Shown: positions 1 to 9,000 of the stretch, in pieces
Position numbering within the stretch: position 1 is the first letter of the stretch
Layout: each line of letters begins with the position of its first letter
The notes under the pieces: model-generated
Told to the model about the DNA's origin: nothing
Seen by the model: the letters and a program-made list of their open reading frames with translations, nothing else
Database searches by the model: none
Position numbers and translations under genes: made by a program
DNA from: an uncultured Magnetococcales bacterium
GTDB taxonomy: Bacteria > Pseudomonadota > Magnetococcia > Magnetococcales > Magnetaquicoccaceae
Direction: 5' to 3'
NCBI GenBank assembly: GCA_903913345.1
Contig: CAIWLA010000420.1
Span: 1-11,638, forward strand
DNA: 11,638 nt

Positions 1-93
1 CGGCTCGGCATGGCGGCTAAATAGCTGACGATGCTTGTTTCCAGGTACAGGCGCGGTTTCACGCAGAACCTCTCGTTTTTAACTATTACGGGT

Positions 94-111
94 CCAGGGG
101 CAAAGCCCCGG
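94..111. terminator. Short GC-rich hairpin beyond the end of purH
   Basis: An inverted repeat lies about 30 nt past the purH stop in the direction of purH transcription. GGGGC and GCCCC pair around an AAA (plus) or TTT (minus) loop, and an outer CC/GG pair is offset by one bulged base. No U-tract follows on the minus strand, so it is not a canonical intrinsic terminator. It could instead be one copy of a dispersed palindromic element. The rest of 1-143 shows no gene. Confidence 0.3.
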
Positions 112-143
112 CAGAAAACGGCGCATTCCGAAATGGGTGCGGT

Positions 144-1775
144 TTAATGCCGAAAATGGCGCACCCCCGTAAACAGCATGGCCATGCCGTGGGCGTTGGC
201 GGCCTCGATCACCTCGGCATCGCGCACCGACCCCCCCGGCTGAATCACCGCCGTTGCCCCGGCCTCGGCGGCGGCATCGATCCCATCCCGGAACGGAAAA
301 AAGGCGTCCGAGGCCAATACCGATCCCGCCACCGGGCCATCCGCGCCCGGATGACTCGGATGGCCCAACAACCGCGCCGCCTCGCCCGCCTTCCAGACGG
401 CAATCCGCGAGGCATCCACCCGACTCATCTGGCCTGCCCCCACCCCCACTGTACAGCCGTCACGGGCATAGACAATGGCGTTGGATTTGACATATTTGAC
501 CACCTTCCAGGCAAACTGCAAATCCCGCAACTCCGCCACCGTCGGGTGTCGCTGGCTCACCACCTGCAAATCGGCCTTGCGCAACAGCAGGGTGTCCCGC
601 TCCTGCACCAGCAACCCCCCCAACACCCGCTTCATCTCCATCATGGTCCACTCCGGTGCCGACCGCCCCGATCCACCCGGTTCCGATCCCGCCTGGGTAA
701 CCAACAGGCGCACATTTTTTTTGGTGGCAAAAATGGCCAACGCCGCCTCGTCAAAGGCCGGGGCAATCACCGCTTCGACAAAAAGGGCCGTCATCTCCTG
801 CGCCAAGGGTCCATCCACCGGACGGTTGCAGGCAATAATCCCCCCAAAGGCCGAGGTGCGGTCACAATCCCTCGCCCGCCGATAGGCCACGGTCAGATCA
901 TCTGCCGAGGCCACCCCGCAGGGATTGGCATGTTTGACAATCACCACCGTGGGTTCCTGAAACTCCTGAACCAGCTCCAGGGCACCATTGGCATCATGAA
1001 TATTGTTGAATGACAGCTCCTTGCCCTGCCACTGTCTGGCCAAGGCCAACGAAGGCGAGGCGATTGGACCCGGCTCGATGTAAAAGGCGGCCAGTTGATG
1101 GGGATTTTCCCCATAGCGCATGGCCTGGCGTTTGTGAAATTGCATCGTCAAGGTATCGGGAAACAGTTGCGGCACCCCGTCCGCATCCAGTGATGAGAGC
1201 CAATTGCTGATGGCCCCGTCATAGGCCGCCGTGCGGGCAAAACAGGTGCGCGCCAGGGCCGCGTTGCGCTCCAAAGAGACCGCGCCACCATTGGCCTCCA
1301 TCTCTGCCAGAATCAGCGCATAATCCTTTGGGTCCACCACCACCGTCACCGAACGATAATTCTTGGCGGCCGAACGCAACATGGAGGGTCCACCAATGTC
1401 AATGTTTTCAATCGCCTCTTCCAATGTGCAGTCGGTACGGGCCACGGTGGCCTCAAAGGGATAGAGGTTGACCACCACCATGTCGATGGGGACAATGCCC
1501 GCCTCGGCCATCTGCGCCAGATGGGCGGGATTGTCCCGAACCCCCAACAATCCCCCATGAATCTTGGGGTGCAGCGTCTTGACCCGACCGTCCAACATCT
1601 CCGGGAAACCGGTAAAATCCGCCACATCCTGCACGGCGATACCCTGTTTTTGTAGATAGCGGGCCGTCCCGCCGGTGGACAAAATGGCCACCCCATGCCG
1701 AACCAGACCGGCGGCAAACTCCCCCAGTCCACTCTTGTCGGAAACGCTGATCAGTGCCCGTTTGATGATAGCCAT
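144..1775 (-). CDS. purH: Bifunctional AICAR formyltransferase / IMP cyclohydrolase
   Basis: This cytosolic enzyme carries out the last two steps of de novo purine synthesis. It formylates AICAR with 10-formyl-THF and then closes the ring to give IMP. The 543-residue product has the MGS-like cyclohydrolase domain first: STGGTARYL at 33-41, [15 protein letters not shown] at 61-75, NLYPFE at 103-108 and [17 protein letters not shown] at 124-140. The transformylase domain follows, with RYGENPHQ at 220-227, [15 protein letters not shown] at 252-266 and the catalytic KHANPCG at 281-287 (Lys281, His282). SAFGG (308-312), [10 protein letters not shown] (428-437), [12 protein letters not shown] (489-500) and QPGGSVRD (512-519) are also present. 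It is slightly longer than E. coli PurH because of small Gly/Pro-rich insertions near 361-375 and 470-481. An AGAGGA Shine-Dalgarno lies 10 nt before the ATG (plus-strand 1786-1791). It is the last gene of the cluster, 22 nt after the methyltransferase stop. Confidence 0.97.
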   Translation of the reverse strand: MAIIKRALISVSDKSGLGEFAAGLVRHGVAILSTGGTARYLQKQGIAVQDVADFTGFPEMLDGRVKTLHPKIHGGLLGVRDNPAHLAQMAEAGIVPIDMVVVNLYPFEATVARTDCTLEEAIENIDIGGPSMLRSAAKNYRSVTVVVDPKDYALILAEMEANGGAVSLERNAALARTCFARTAAYDGAISNWLSSLDADGVPQLFPDTLTMQFHKRQAMRYGENPHQLAAFYIEPGPIASPSLALARQWQGKELSFNNIHDANGALELVQEFQEPTVVIVKHANPCGVASADDLTVAYRRARDCDRTSAFGGIIACNRPVDGPLAQEMTALFVEAVIAPAFDEAALAIFATKKNVRLLVTQAGSEPGGSGRSAPEWTMMEMKRVLGGLLVQERDTLLLRKADLQVVSQRHPTVAELRDLQFAWKVVKYVKSNAIVYARDGCTVGVGAGQMSRVDASRIAVWKAGEAARLLGHPSHPGADGPVAGSVLASDAFFPFRDGIDAAAEAGATAVIQPGGSVRDAEVIEAANAHGMAMLFTGVRHFRH

Positions 1776-1797
1776 GGTCCGTCATTCCTCTCCATTC

Positions 1798-3081
1798 TCA
1801 GGTCGTCCGCTGCAACAACGCGGCAAAAAAGCCATCCGTCTCCGTTTGGTGCGGCAGCAGGAGGAGAAAAGGGGCCGTCTGCGACGGCAATCCCGCCACC
1901 ATTCTCACCGGTTTTAAACGAAAATTTTTATTGTCCGCCAAAAAGGCCGCCACCACCGCCTGATTTTCCCGCTGCAACAGGGAACAGGTGGCATACAACA
2001 GCCGCCCACCCGGCCGGGTCAGGCGGGCACCGGCCTCCAGCAGGGCGCACTGGCGATAATGGTACGCCTCCACCTCTCCCCTCTGCAACCGCCATTTCAG
2101 CTCCGGTCGACGGCGCAGGGTGCCGAGGCCGCTGCACGGGGCATCCACCAGGACGGCATCGGCCCGCCCCTCCAGGCTTTTGAGCTTGGGATCCCGCTCG
2201 TGGCGCAACGCCACCGTGCGGACGATGCGCACCCCCGCCCGCTTGCCCCGTCCACCCAATCGGGCGAGACGGTGTGCCTGGGTATCGGCGGCCACAATGC
2301 GGCCACGGTTGCCCATCAGGGCCGCCAGATGGAGGGTTTTGCCCCCACCACCCGCACACAAATCCACCACCGTCTCACCGGATTGCGGCATCAGGAGCGG
2401 GGCAATCAACTGGCTCCCTTCATCCTGGACCTCAAACCAGCCCTGTTTGAAGGCCTCCAGCCCCCCCAGCGGCTGGCGTTGGAGCAGACGCACCCCGTCC
2501 GGGCCATACGGGGTGGGCACCGCCGGAATCCGGGCCTCAGCCAGGGCCGCCAAAACCGCCTCCCGCGTGGCCCGCAACGTATTGACCCGCAGATCCACAC
2601 TGGCCGGTTGATTGAGAGATTCCCCCAGCCGTTCGGCCTCCTCCGCCCCCCATTGTTCGGCAAACCGTTCCCACAGCCAATCGGGCAGGGAGAGTCGCTC
2701 CGCCGCGCTCAAGGGGGGGGGATCGACAGCACCATGGCTCCGGGGTGCCACCCCCAACCGGGTGGCCAGATCGTCCCGCTCACCCGCCTCCCGCCCCGCC
2801 ACCGAGGCCGCGATGGCCAACTGCATCCCAGAAGGCACCGCGCCCGCAGGCAACACCCCCCGCACCATGACCTCCAAACGGCGGCGATGGCGCAAGACAT
2901 AATAGAGCCATTCGGCCACCCCGGCCCGTTCCCTGGAACCGGCATGGCGTTCCCGAAAAAAAGGCTCCAGCACCGCATCGGCCGATTCGCCTGCCGTTGA
3001 CCCCAGACCATCGGGATCGAGTGGGTCTGGAAAAATGCGCTGCAACAACAGGCCTGCCTCCCGCACACCCGGTTCGGCCAC
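1798..3081 (-). CDS. RsmB/NOP-family SAM-dependent RNA cytosine-C5 methyltransferase
   Basis: It is predicted to methylate C5 of a cytosine in rRNA, by family similarity to RsmB (Sun/Fmu); the exact target cannot be read from sequence. With the GTG start the product has 427 residues, the usual size for RsmB. Residues 1 to about 110 look like the helical NusB-like domain. VDLRVNTLR at about 162-170 begins the methyltransferase part. SAM motif I is DLCAGGGGKT (240-249), the acidic motif II residue is Asp266, the DAPCSG motif is at 313-318 with Cys316, and the second conserved cysteine is Cys366 in YATCSL. The reading frame is open further upstream to an ATG at 3192, but that start would overlap the preceding gene by 112 nt. 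The GTG at 3081 overlaps that gene's stop (TAGTG), which is typical of translational coupling. The gene carries a run of nine C in the coding strand (2713-2721). A specific symbol such as rsmB is likely but not certain. Confidence 0.9.
   Translation of the reverse strand: MAEPGVREAGLLLQRIFPDPLDPDGLGSTAGESADAVLEPFFRERHAGSRERAGVAEWLYYVLRHRRRLEVMVRGVLPAGAVPSGMQLAIAASVAGREAGERDDLATRLGVAPRSHGAVDPPPLSAAERLSLPDWLWERFAEQWGAEEAERLGESLNQPASVDLRVNTLRATREAVLAALAEARIPAVPTPYGPDGVRLLQRQPLGGLEAFKQGWFEVQDEGSQLIAPLLMPQSGETVVDLCAGGGGKTLHLAALMGNRGRIVAADTQAHRLARLGGRGKRAGVRIVRTVALRHERDPKLKSLEGRADAVLVDAPCSGLGTLRRRPELKWRLQRGEVEAYHYRQCALLEAGARLTRPGGRLLYATCSLLQRENQAVVAAFLADNKNFRLKPVRMVAGLPSQTAPFLLLLPHQTETDGFFAALLQRTT
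2713..2721. repeat. Homopolymer run of nine G (plus) / nine C (coding strand)
   Basis: The run encodes the three prolines after Val-Asp in the linker of the RNA methyltransferase (about residues 121-123 from the GTG start). It lies between the N-terminal domain and the catalytic domain. A one-base slip would truncate the enzyme. The frame is intact as given. Confidence 0.6.
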
Positions 3082-4154
3082 TAGAGGTCCAGCCCCAACC
3101 CGGTCGAGATCCGGGGTGGCATGAGGGCCTCCAGCACGCTTTTGACCAACACCACCAGAGGCACCGCAAAAAAGACCCCGACCACACCCCACAGGGAACC
3201 AAACAACAGCACCGCCAGCATGATGGTGGTCGGATGAACCTGGACCGTCTCACCCAGAATCAGCGGTGCCACCATGTTGCCATCGATGAGTTGCAAAACG
3301 CCATAGACGATAAAGGGATTGGCCGCCTCCCAGGTAATGCCCCATTGAAACACCCCCAACACCACCACCGGCACCGTCACCACCGCCAATCCCAGAAAGG
3401 GGATCAGGACCGACAGACCGGTCAGCAGTCCCATGATAAAGGCATAGCGAAAGTCGATGACCGCAAAGGCGATATAACTGCTCACCCCCAGCAAAAACAT
3501 TTCCCAAAATTTGCCATGGATATAGCCACCAACCCCGGCATTGACCTCATGCAGCACCCGATCGAGCAGACCCCGATCGCCCGGCAGATAGCGGGCAAAG
3601 GCCGCCAGCAGCTGGTCTTTGTCCTTCATGAAAAAAAAGACCAGAAAAGGGACCAGCAACAGGTAGAGAACCACCGAAATCAGCCCAGGAACCCCCCGCA
3701 ACACAAAGGTGACCGAACGGGCCAGCCACTCCTGGGAATTGTCCACCAGGTAGAGCAACATGTTTTCCACCTGTTCGGGATTCATGAACCCGGCGGCCGA
3801 CTCGGTCAGTTGCCGTGACAGTTGTTTCAAGGTGGTGGTAATGCGCGGAATTTCGTCCGAGAGGCGCGCCAGCTCCACCGCCAGATTGGGCAACAGCACA
3901 AAGAGAAACAGGTTGAGCACCAGCAAAAAGAGGCCAAAGACCAGAGCCACCGCCAGGAGGCGGGGACAACGAATCCGCTGCAAGGCACGGATGATCCCCT
4001 CCAGGAGATAGGCGATCACCAGGGCGGTAAAATAGGGGGCCAAGGCATAACCGAAAAAAGACAATATCAGGGTGCCCAATACCAGGGCCAGCACCAGACC
4101 GGCCACCTGGGGATCGCGCAGACGTCCCAGCCAATGGTCCAACAGGTTGTTCAT
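3081..4154 (-). CDS. AI-2E/PerM-family inner-membrane transporter
   Basis: This is an inner-membrane protein of the AI-2E transporter (PerM/YdiK/TqsA) family. Members have been linked to autoinducer-2 export or ion/solute antiport, and the substrate here is unknown. The 357-residue product has the family layout: paired hydrophobic segments at about 18-52, one at about 65-90, a long amphipathic stretch at about 91-145, then segments at about 150-176, 220-245, 247-272, 280-300 and 310-340. Family signatures visible are IPFLG (251-255), QLIDGNMVAPLILG (288-301), the nearby VHP (306-308) and the final GVVGVFFAVPLVVL (323-336). The ATG at 4154 is the first possible start, because a TAG lies in frame five codons upstream. 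Its Shine-Dalgarno is weak. Its stop overlaps the next gene's GTG start. Confidence 0.9.
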   Translation of the reverse strand: MNNLLDHWLGRLRDPQVAGLVLALVLGTLILSFFGYALAPYFTALVIAYLLEGIIRALQRIRCPRLLAVALVFGLFLLVLNLFLFVLLPNLAVELARLSDEIPRITTTLKQLSRQLTESAAGFMNPEQVENMLLYLVDNSQEWLARSVTFVLRGVPGLISVVLYLLLVPFLVFFFMKDKDQLLAAFARYLPGDRGLLDRVLHEVNAGVGGYIHGKFWEMFLLGVSSYIAFAVIDFRYAFIMGLLTGLSVLIPFLGLAVVTVPVVVLGVFQWGITWEAANPFIVYGVLQLIDGNMVAPLILGETVQVHPTTIMLAVLLFGSLWGVVGVFFAVPLVVLVKSVLEALMPPRISTGLGLDL

Positions 4155-4206
4155 GCCGTCGATGCCCTATCCCTTTACCGCAGGAGAATAACAAACCATC
4201 AGGCCC

Positions 4207-4219
4207 GTTGCCCCGCAAC
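4207..4219 (-). terminator. Small hairpin between the IalB-like and AI-2E-like genes
   Basis: GTTGC and GCAAC pair around a CCC loop just downstream of the IalB-like stop on the minus strand. The 73-nt gap here is the widest in the cluster. A T-rich stretch follows about 13 nt later but not directly after the stem, so at best this is a weak attenuator or mRNA end. The rest of the gap shows nothing else. Confidence 0.2.
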
Positions 4220-4227
4220 CGCCGCCA

Positions 4228-4788
4228 TCAATGGATCGCCTTGAACTCACTGTCAAATCCCTCCATCTTGACCGGAAAGGCAATGTTTTTGGTGTTGTCC
4301 GTCTGTCTGGCGAGGACATTGATCACCGTTGCCTTGCGCAACCGGGCCAACTCCTTGTCATCCAGTTGTCCAGCGGCCAGACAGCCGCCGGGGGTGCAAT
4401 ATTGCAGCACCAGACGGAAGAGATCATCCTTCTCCGGATCCAGTTGCACAGCGACCCCGGCGGGAATAAAAATGCCCAGGGGCAGGGTGGCCAGCAGAAT
4501 GACCTTTTTGTCGGCCCCCAACCGTCCCACGGCAATCCGCAAGACCAGCTTGTCATCCATCTTTTGTTCCTGGCTGACAAAACAGGTTTCTTTCTTGGTG
4601 GACTCATCGGTTTCACAGCTTTTGCCCCAGATTTTGCCGGAATTGGCGGCGGTCTGGCTCTCCTTGGGCGCGGCATCGGGCGGTTTTTTTGACGAGGTCG
4701 CCTCGGCGACCGGCACCCCGCCCATCGTGACCCATACGGCCACGGCCATCCCGGTGATCCAGTGAACTGTTTTAAGGGTAAAAGGCAT
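4228..4788 (-). CDS. IalB-like periplasmic protein (invasion-associated locus B family)
   Basis: This is a 186-residue exported protein with a Sec signal peptide (hydrophobic core about 10-24, cleavage likely after AEA at 28-30). The mature part has the IalB layout: Trp54 followed by Cys58 and Cys69, then a Gln at 73. A hydrophobic LPLGIFIPAG (102-111) leads into VAVQLD, and a second cysteine pair sits in CTPGGC (131-136). The four cysteines probably form two periplasmic disulfides. IalB was named in Bartonella for a role in erythrocyte invasion. Homologues are widespread in free-living Alphaproteobacteria, where the function is not settled, so no virulence role should be assumed. A strong AAGGA Shine-Dalgarno sits 8 nt before the ATG (plus-strand 4797-4801). 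It lies 18 nt after the lipoprotein hydrolase stop and is probably co-transcribed with it. Confidence 0.8.
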   Translation of the reverse strand: MPFTLKTVHWITGMAVAVWVTMGGVPVAEATSSKKPPDAAPKESQTAANSGKIWGKSCETDESTKKETCFVSQEQKMDDKLVLRIAVGRLGADKKVILLATLPLGIFIPAGVAVQLDPEKDDLFRLVLQYCTPGGCLAAGQLDDKELARLRKATVINVLARQTDNTKNIAFPVKMEGFDSEFKAIH

Positions 4789-4806
4789 GGAGCATATCCT
4801 TGATCT

Positions 4807-5670
4807 TCAATGTGCACCATCGCAGTGCGGTTGACGAGTAGACAGGCGGGGCCAAACGGCCGCCCAACCGTCATCATGTGTCACCCCTGGCACGGTCACG
4901 ACCTGTACGCAGTGTCCATCGCCCAACGCGGTCACAAAGTGGGCGATGACCTGGGCCGGGATGATCGGATCGTCGGCCCCGATAAAATGAATCTGGGGCA
5001 GATGGGCCAGTTGTGGGGCGATTTGAACAGGATTTAACGAATCCGTCAAGGGGGTGACGTGATGAAACCGGGTAAAGGCCACATGGTCGAGGTTGCCCGC
5101 CAGGGTACGCAGCGAGGCCACGTCTGTTCTGCGGGCGGCCAGCAGGGCGGCGATGGCCCCCCCACCGGAAAAGCCGATCAGGTGCAGATGAGCGGCCTGG
5201 GCGTTGCCTTTGAGCACGTCCAGGCCGTGATCCATGGCAGAGACCACCGCTTCGGAAAAACGTCCGGTCGTCCACCTTTGGGCATTCTGGCATCCGGGCA
5301 GGGGATGCTCCGGATCCCCGTACATGCAGGGTCGGGCCAGATAGGCCACGTTGTCAACCGGATCCTGGGCCACCAGACGCAGGACCAGGGGGGTGCGGGG
5401 GGTCGGATCGGGGGAGATCTGGTCACGGGTGGCATAGGCAAAACCGTCCCCCTCGATGTAGACGGTGAGATCCCCGCCGGGCCGTTCGATGCGGCTGAAA
5501 CTCATCAGGCGGGTAGAGCCAGCCGGGATCCAGGCCCCGGTGAGGTGTGCCCCCAGGGCGACCTCCAGGGCCAGATGGCGTCGCTGGTCGGCACACCCGC
5601 CCAGAATGGCCAGAATGGCCAGCAAAAGTACCATGACCGGCACAGGTCGGGAAAAAATCACGCTCGACAT
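4807..5670 (-). CDS. Putative lipoprotein of the alpha/beta-hydrolase fold
   Basis: This 287-residue protein starts with a lipoprotein signal: a hydrophobic stretch at about 11-22, then lipobox LGGC (23-26), so Cys26 would be lipidated. The rest fits an alpha/beta hydrolase. A strand with YIEGDGFAY (71-79) matches the oxyanion-hole/early-strand region. The nucleophile elbow is GFSGG (166-170) with Ser168. Candidate acid and base residues are Asp233 in GADD and His265 in VTHDD, giving a plausible catalytic triad in the right order. The substrate is unknown; esterase, lipase or deacetylase activity in the envelope would be reasonable. Cys115, Cys127, Cys254 and Cys283 could form disulfides in the periplasm. 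The ATG at 5670 has GAGG directly against it, which is too close to be an ideal Shine-Dalgarno. A start at Met13 (5634) would leave a shorter lipoprotein signal. It is the first gene of the minus-strand cluster. Confidence 0.75.
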   Translation of the reverse strand: MSSVIFSRPVPVMVLLLAILAILGGCADQRRHLALEVALGAHLTGAWIPAGSTRLMSFSRIERPGGDLTVYIEGDGFAYATRDQISPDPTPRTPLVLRLVAQDPVDNVAYLARPCMYGDPEHPLPGCQNAQRWTTGRFSEAVVSAMDHGLDVLKGNAQAAHLHLIGFSGGGAIAALLAARRTDVASLRTLAGNLDHVAFTRFHHVTPLTDSLNPVQIAPQLAHLPQIHFIGADDPIIPAQVIAHFVTALGDGHCVQVVTVPGVTHDDGWAAVWPRLSTRQPHCDGAH

Positions 5671-5756
5671 CCTCGATTCACTTAAAAAACATGTACTGTC
5701 AACATGATCGCATTTTTCCCGCCATCACGCAAAGGGTGCCGTCCAACGCGCCCTTA

Positions 5757-5790
5757 GCCGGGCGAAACCCGGCAATCGGCATTTTATGCC
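5757..5790. other. Two adjacent hairpins in the divergent intergenic region
   Basis: The first hairpin is GCCGGG, loop CGAAA, CCCGGC (5757-5773). The second is GGCAT, loop TTT, ATGCC (5778-5790). Both stems are perfect and only 4 nt separate them. Just upstream sits TCACGCAAAGGG (5725-5736). They could be part of a structured leader, a transcription terminator or a protein-binding palindrome; sequence alone does not decide. Confidence 0.4.
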
Positions 5791-6047
5791 CACCTCCGTG
5801 TGTTTTTGTTGCCTCTGTCCATTTGAATCTGGTAGTATTGCAGGGATTTCCGCAGTGGAGAGACAACGGCCTGGATATTGCGATGCCAACGGGATGGGAT
5901 GCCTGGTTGGGGGTAATGTCCGGCTGGGCAAGGGGTGCGGCCATTTTTTTATGACACTAAAAGATAACAAACCACCGAATTTTCAGGTGGATATATGCTG
6001 TGAAATCGACGCATCACACGGCAAATCAACTGGCTACCAGCAACATG

Positions 6048-6053
6048 AAGGGA
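6048..6053 (+). promoter_or_regulatory. Shine-Dalgarno AAGGGA of the giant surface-protein gene
   Basis: AAGGGA lies 8 nt before the ATG at 6062, which is good spacing. It decides in favour of 6062 over the in-frame ATG at 5951, which is preceded by a T-run and no purine-rich site. Confidence 0.6.
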
Positions 6054-6061
6054 ACGTGGGT

Positions 6062-9000
6062 ATGAAATCCAGGAAAAGTACGTTGGCAGCCAGCATACTC
6101 GGTTTGGCGGCCATCATGGGGGGAGGCCAGACGGCCCAGTCGGTGGACATGCTCGCTGATCAGACATGGAACACCACACAGGACGTCATAACGGACAATA
6201 CGGTCAGCCCGCCGGTCACCACGACTGTGGATCTGAGAACCGCTGGAGCGGGCGTCAACCTTCAGGGTTTCACCCTGAGAATCGGCGGTGCGGGTCAAGC
6301 AGGGGGCAATGTGGGTGCCATCACCGATGACCCGGGAACCGGTCGCCTGATCATCGCCTCCGATACGACCGCCGTCAGCACAACCATTGCTGCCATCGGC
6401 ACGGCCAACATGGACCTCCAGGCGGGCAGGGACTTCAATGGCACCTCTGTCCCCAACGCCGCCGCCGTGACGGCGACCGTCACGGGTGATCTCAACACCA
6501 GCGGTTATCTCAAGCTGTCCAACTTTGGGACCGCAGGCTCCACCAATGCCTCACCCGTCTCCGTGACGGTGGGCGGTGCAACCTCGATCAGTGGCACGAC
6601 GACGCTGGCCGCCGGTTCTGGCAATGCCAACCAATCGGTCGCCTTGACCCTGAGCGGCGATGCCACCCTGAACACAGTCACCTTGACGGGCGGCACCAAT
6701 GCCACCTCCAGTGCCACCCTGGTTCTGAAAGGCAACAGCACCACCAGCGGCATTGTCCTGACCGACGGCACGGCTGGCGGGGCCATCCTCTCCCTCTCTG
6801 GCATCAGTGCGCAGACCCTGAGCGGCACAGTGAACGGCGGCAGTGCGGGCCAGGGCACCCTGGTCATCAACAATACCGGTACAAACGGTACAGTCGAATT
6901 TTCCGATGCCATTGGCAGCAGCCATCCGCTCCGCTTGATCACCCTCACCAAGGCGAGCGGTGGAACGACCTTTGACAGCACGGTCTTTGTGCAAGATGCC
7001 GCCGTGACCGCTGGCAATACGAATGTTTTCACCGTGGCCGATGGACAGGTGGTGCAATTCGTGGGCAACGTCCTCCTGGGTGCCAGTACCAAACTGGATA
7101 ATCTGACCCTGGGCAACGGCTCCAGGGTCCAACTCTACGGCGCGACCACCTTCCAGGGCAACCTGGTCCCCACCGCCGATGGCAAGGGTATCCTTGAAGT
7201 GATGCAGGCTGCCACCATCCGGGGCAATGTGGGTACCAGCAGTGCCGGTTTGGCCTCCGTCATCCTCACCGACAGTCTGACCGTGCAGCCCGGCGATACC
7301 ACGCCCGGTGGCCTTTTCAAGGTCAATGGCACGGTCAATGGCGGCGGCACCTTGACCCTGCAAGCGGGCAGTGCGCCCCTTTCGGCCACCATCGGTGGCA
7401 ATGTCACTCTGTCTGGCCTGAATGTGACGAGTGGCAGTGCCACCGATGCCACCCTGGCCTTGCAAGGCACCACTGTCACCACAGACAGCGTTCTCCTGAC
7501 GGATGGAACGACTGGCCATGCGGTCCTCTCTCTCACCGGCCCCGGTGCGCAGGCTCTGCACGGCCCAGTGGACGGATTCGGTCCGGGTCAAGGCACACTG
7601 GTTGTCAACAACAGCGGCAGCGGCCCCGTTGAATGGACCGATGCCATCGGCAGCAGCAATCCGCTCCGTTTGATCACCCTCACCCAGGCTGGCAGTGGCA
7701 CAACCTTTGGCGGTACTGTCGCGGTGCAGGATGCCGCCACCCCCACTGGCAATGTGGCCGTTTTCACGGTGGCCGCCGGACAGACTGTTCAATTCAAGGG
7801 GGATGTCACCCTGGGTTCCGGCACCCATCTGGACAATCTGACCCTGGGTGGACCCACGGCCCGGATCCAGCTCAATGGGACGGGCACCTTCCTGGGTAAC
7901 ATAATCCCGACCGCCGATGGCCATGGCATCCTCGAAGTAAGGAGTGATGCCACCGTCAATGGCAGCGTGGGAACGGTGGGATTTGGTTTGGCCTCCATCG
8001 CCATCAGCCAGACGGCCACCCTGACCGTTGGCGACACCATGCAAAATGGAGACCTCACCCTCAACGTCAAGGGCACGGTCGATAACGGTGCCACCCCCAG
8101 TGGCAAAGGGGGTACGTTGACCCTGCAAGCGGGCAACAGTGCCACCAATGGCTCGGCGGTCTCAGCCACGATGGCTGGCAATGTCACTTTGGCCGCACTG
8201 AATATAACCGCTGGTAATGGGACAGCCGCCAACGCGACCGTGAGTTTGACCGGCACCACCAATGCCGTGGATACCATCACCCTCACGGATGGGACGCTTG
8301 GCAAGGCAACGCTGCAACTCGGCGGCACGGTTATGCAGACGTTGAATGGCACGGTGGATGGTTCTGGAGAACTGGTCGTCAGCAATACCACTGGGGCCAA
8401 CCTGACAGGCAACATCGGTGCCGGTGGTGCGTTCCGTCAAATCACCCTCACCGGGGGAGGCACGACGGATTTTGGCGGCACGGTCGCAGCGGCCAATCTG
8501 GGCATAACGGGTGGGAGTGCCACCTTCGAGAAAGATCTCGACATCAGTGGCCTCACCACACTGACCGGCGGTACCGTCCATTTGAAAGGCAATATCGGCA
8601 CAATTTCCCCGGTTGCCGTTACCTTGAATGACAATGGCACCGCCGCCATCCTGACCTTCAACGGCACCAGCGCGCAAACCTTGACCGGCACGGTGAATGG
8701 TTCGGCGGCGGGTCAGGGCGCAATCGTCGTGAACAATGCCGCAGGCGTCACCTTCACGAGTGATTATGACATCGGCGGCATAAACAAACTCCGTCAAATC
8801 ACCATCAACGGTGGAGACACGGCCGATTTTCAGGGGAATGTTGCGGCGGGTATCGTGACCATCACCGGTGGAAGTACCGCCACCCAGGCCCTCTTTGCGC
8901 AAAATCTCACCACAGACACATTGACCTTGACGGACGGTGTGGGCCGGGCAACCGTGCAATTCACCGGCCTGAACATTCAAACCGTCGCCGGTACCATCAA

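Larger units (their letters stand above)
5671..6061. promoter_or_regulatory. Divergent intergenic region between the minus-strand cluster and the giant surface-protein gene
   Basis: About 390 nt lie between two divergently transcribed genes, so it should hold both promoters. The best plus-strand match found by eye is TTGCCT (5809-5814), an 18-nt spacer, then TAGTAT (5833-5838), which is weak. On the minus strand TTGACA (complement of 5697-5702) is a perfect -35 box, but no acceptable -10 box follows at 16-18 nt and it lies within 35 nt of the hydrolase start. Small open frames here (for example 5691-5954 plus) have no family resemblance or good ribosome site and I do not call them genes. Confidence 0.4.

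Noticed and set aside
147..1013. 288-codon plus-strand open frame opposite purH
   Set aside because: It is a His/Pro/Arg-rich shadow of purH, whose minus-strand product matches its family over the full length.
2059..3000. 313-codon plus-strand open frame opposite the RNA methyltransferase
   Set aside because: The minus-strand gene carries all expected motifs. This frame is a Gln/His/Pro/Arg-rich complement of it.
3082..3192. Upstream extension of the RNA methyltransferase to an ATG at 3192
   Set aside because: It would overlap the preceding gene by 112 nt. The extra residues are Gly-rich and unlike the family, and the GTG at 3081 gives the usual protein length.
5691..5954. Small open frames on both strands in the divergent intergenic region
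   Set aside because: They have no ribosome site, no recognisable similarity, and unlikely composition. The region is better explained as regulatory.
6062..7000. Two-partner-secretion (filamentous-haemagglutinin-type) domain at the N-terminus
   Set aside because: I found none of the typical NPNL or NPNGI motifs after the signal peptide. A divergent domain cannot be excluded without a profile search.
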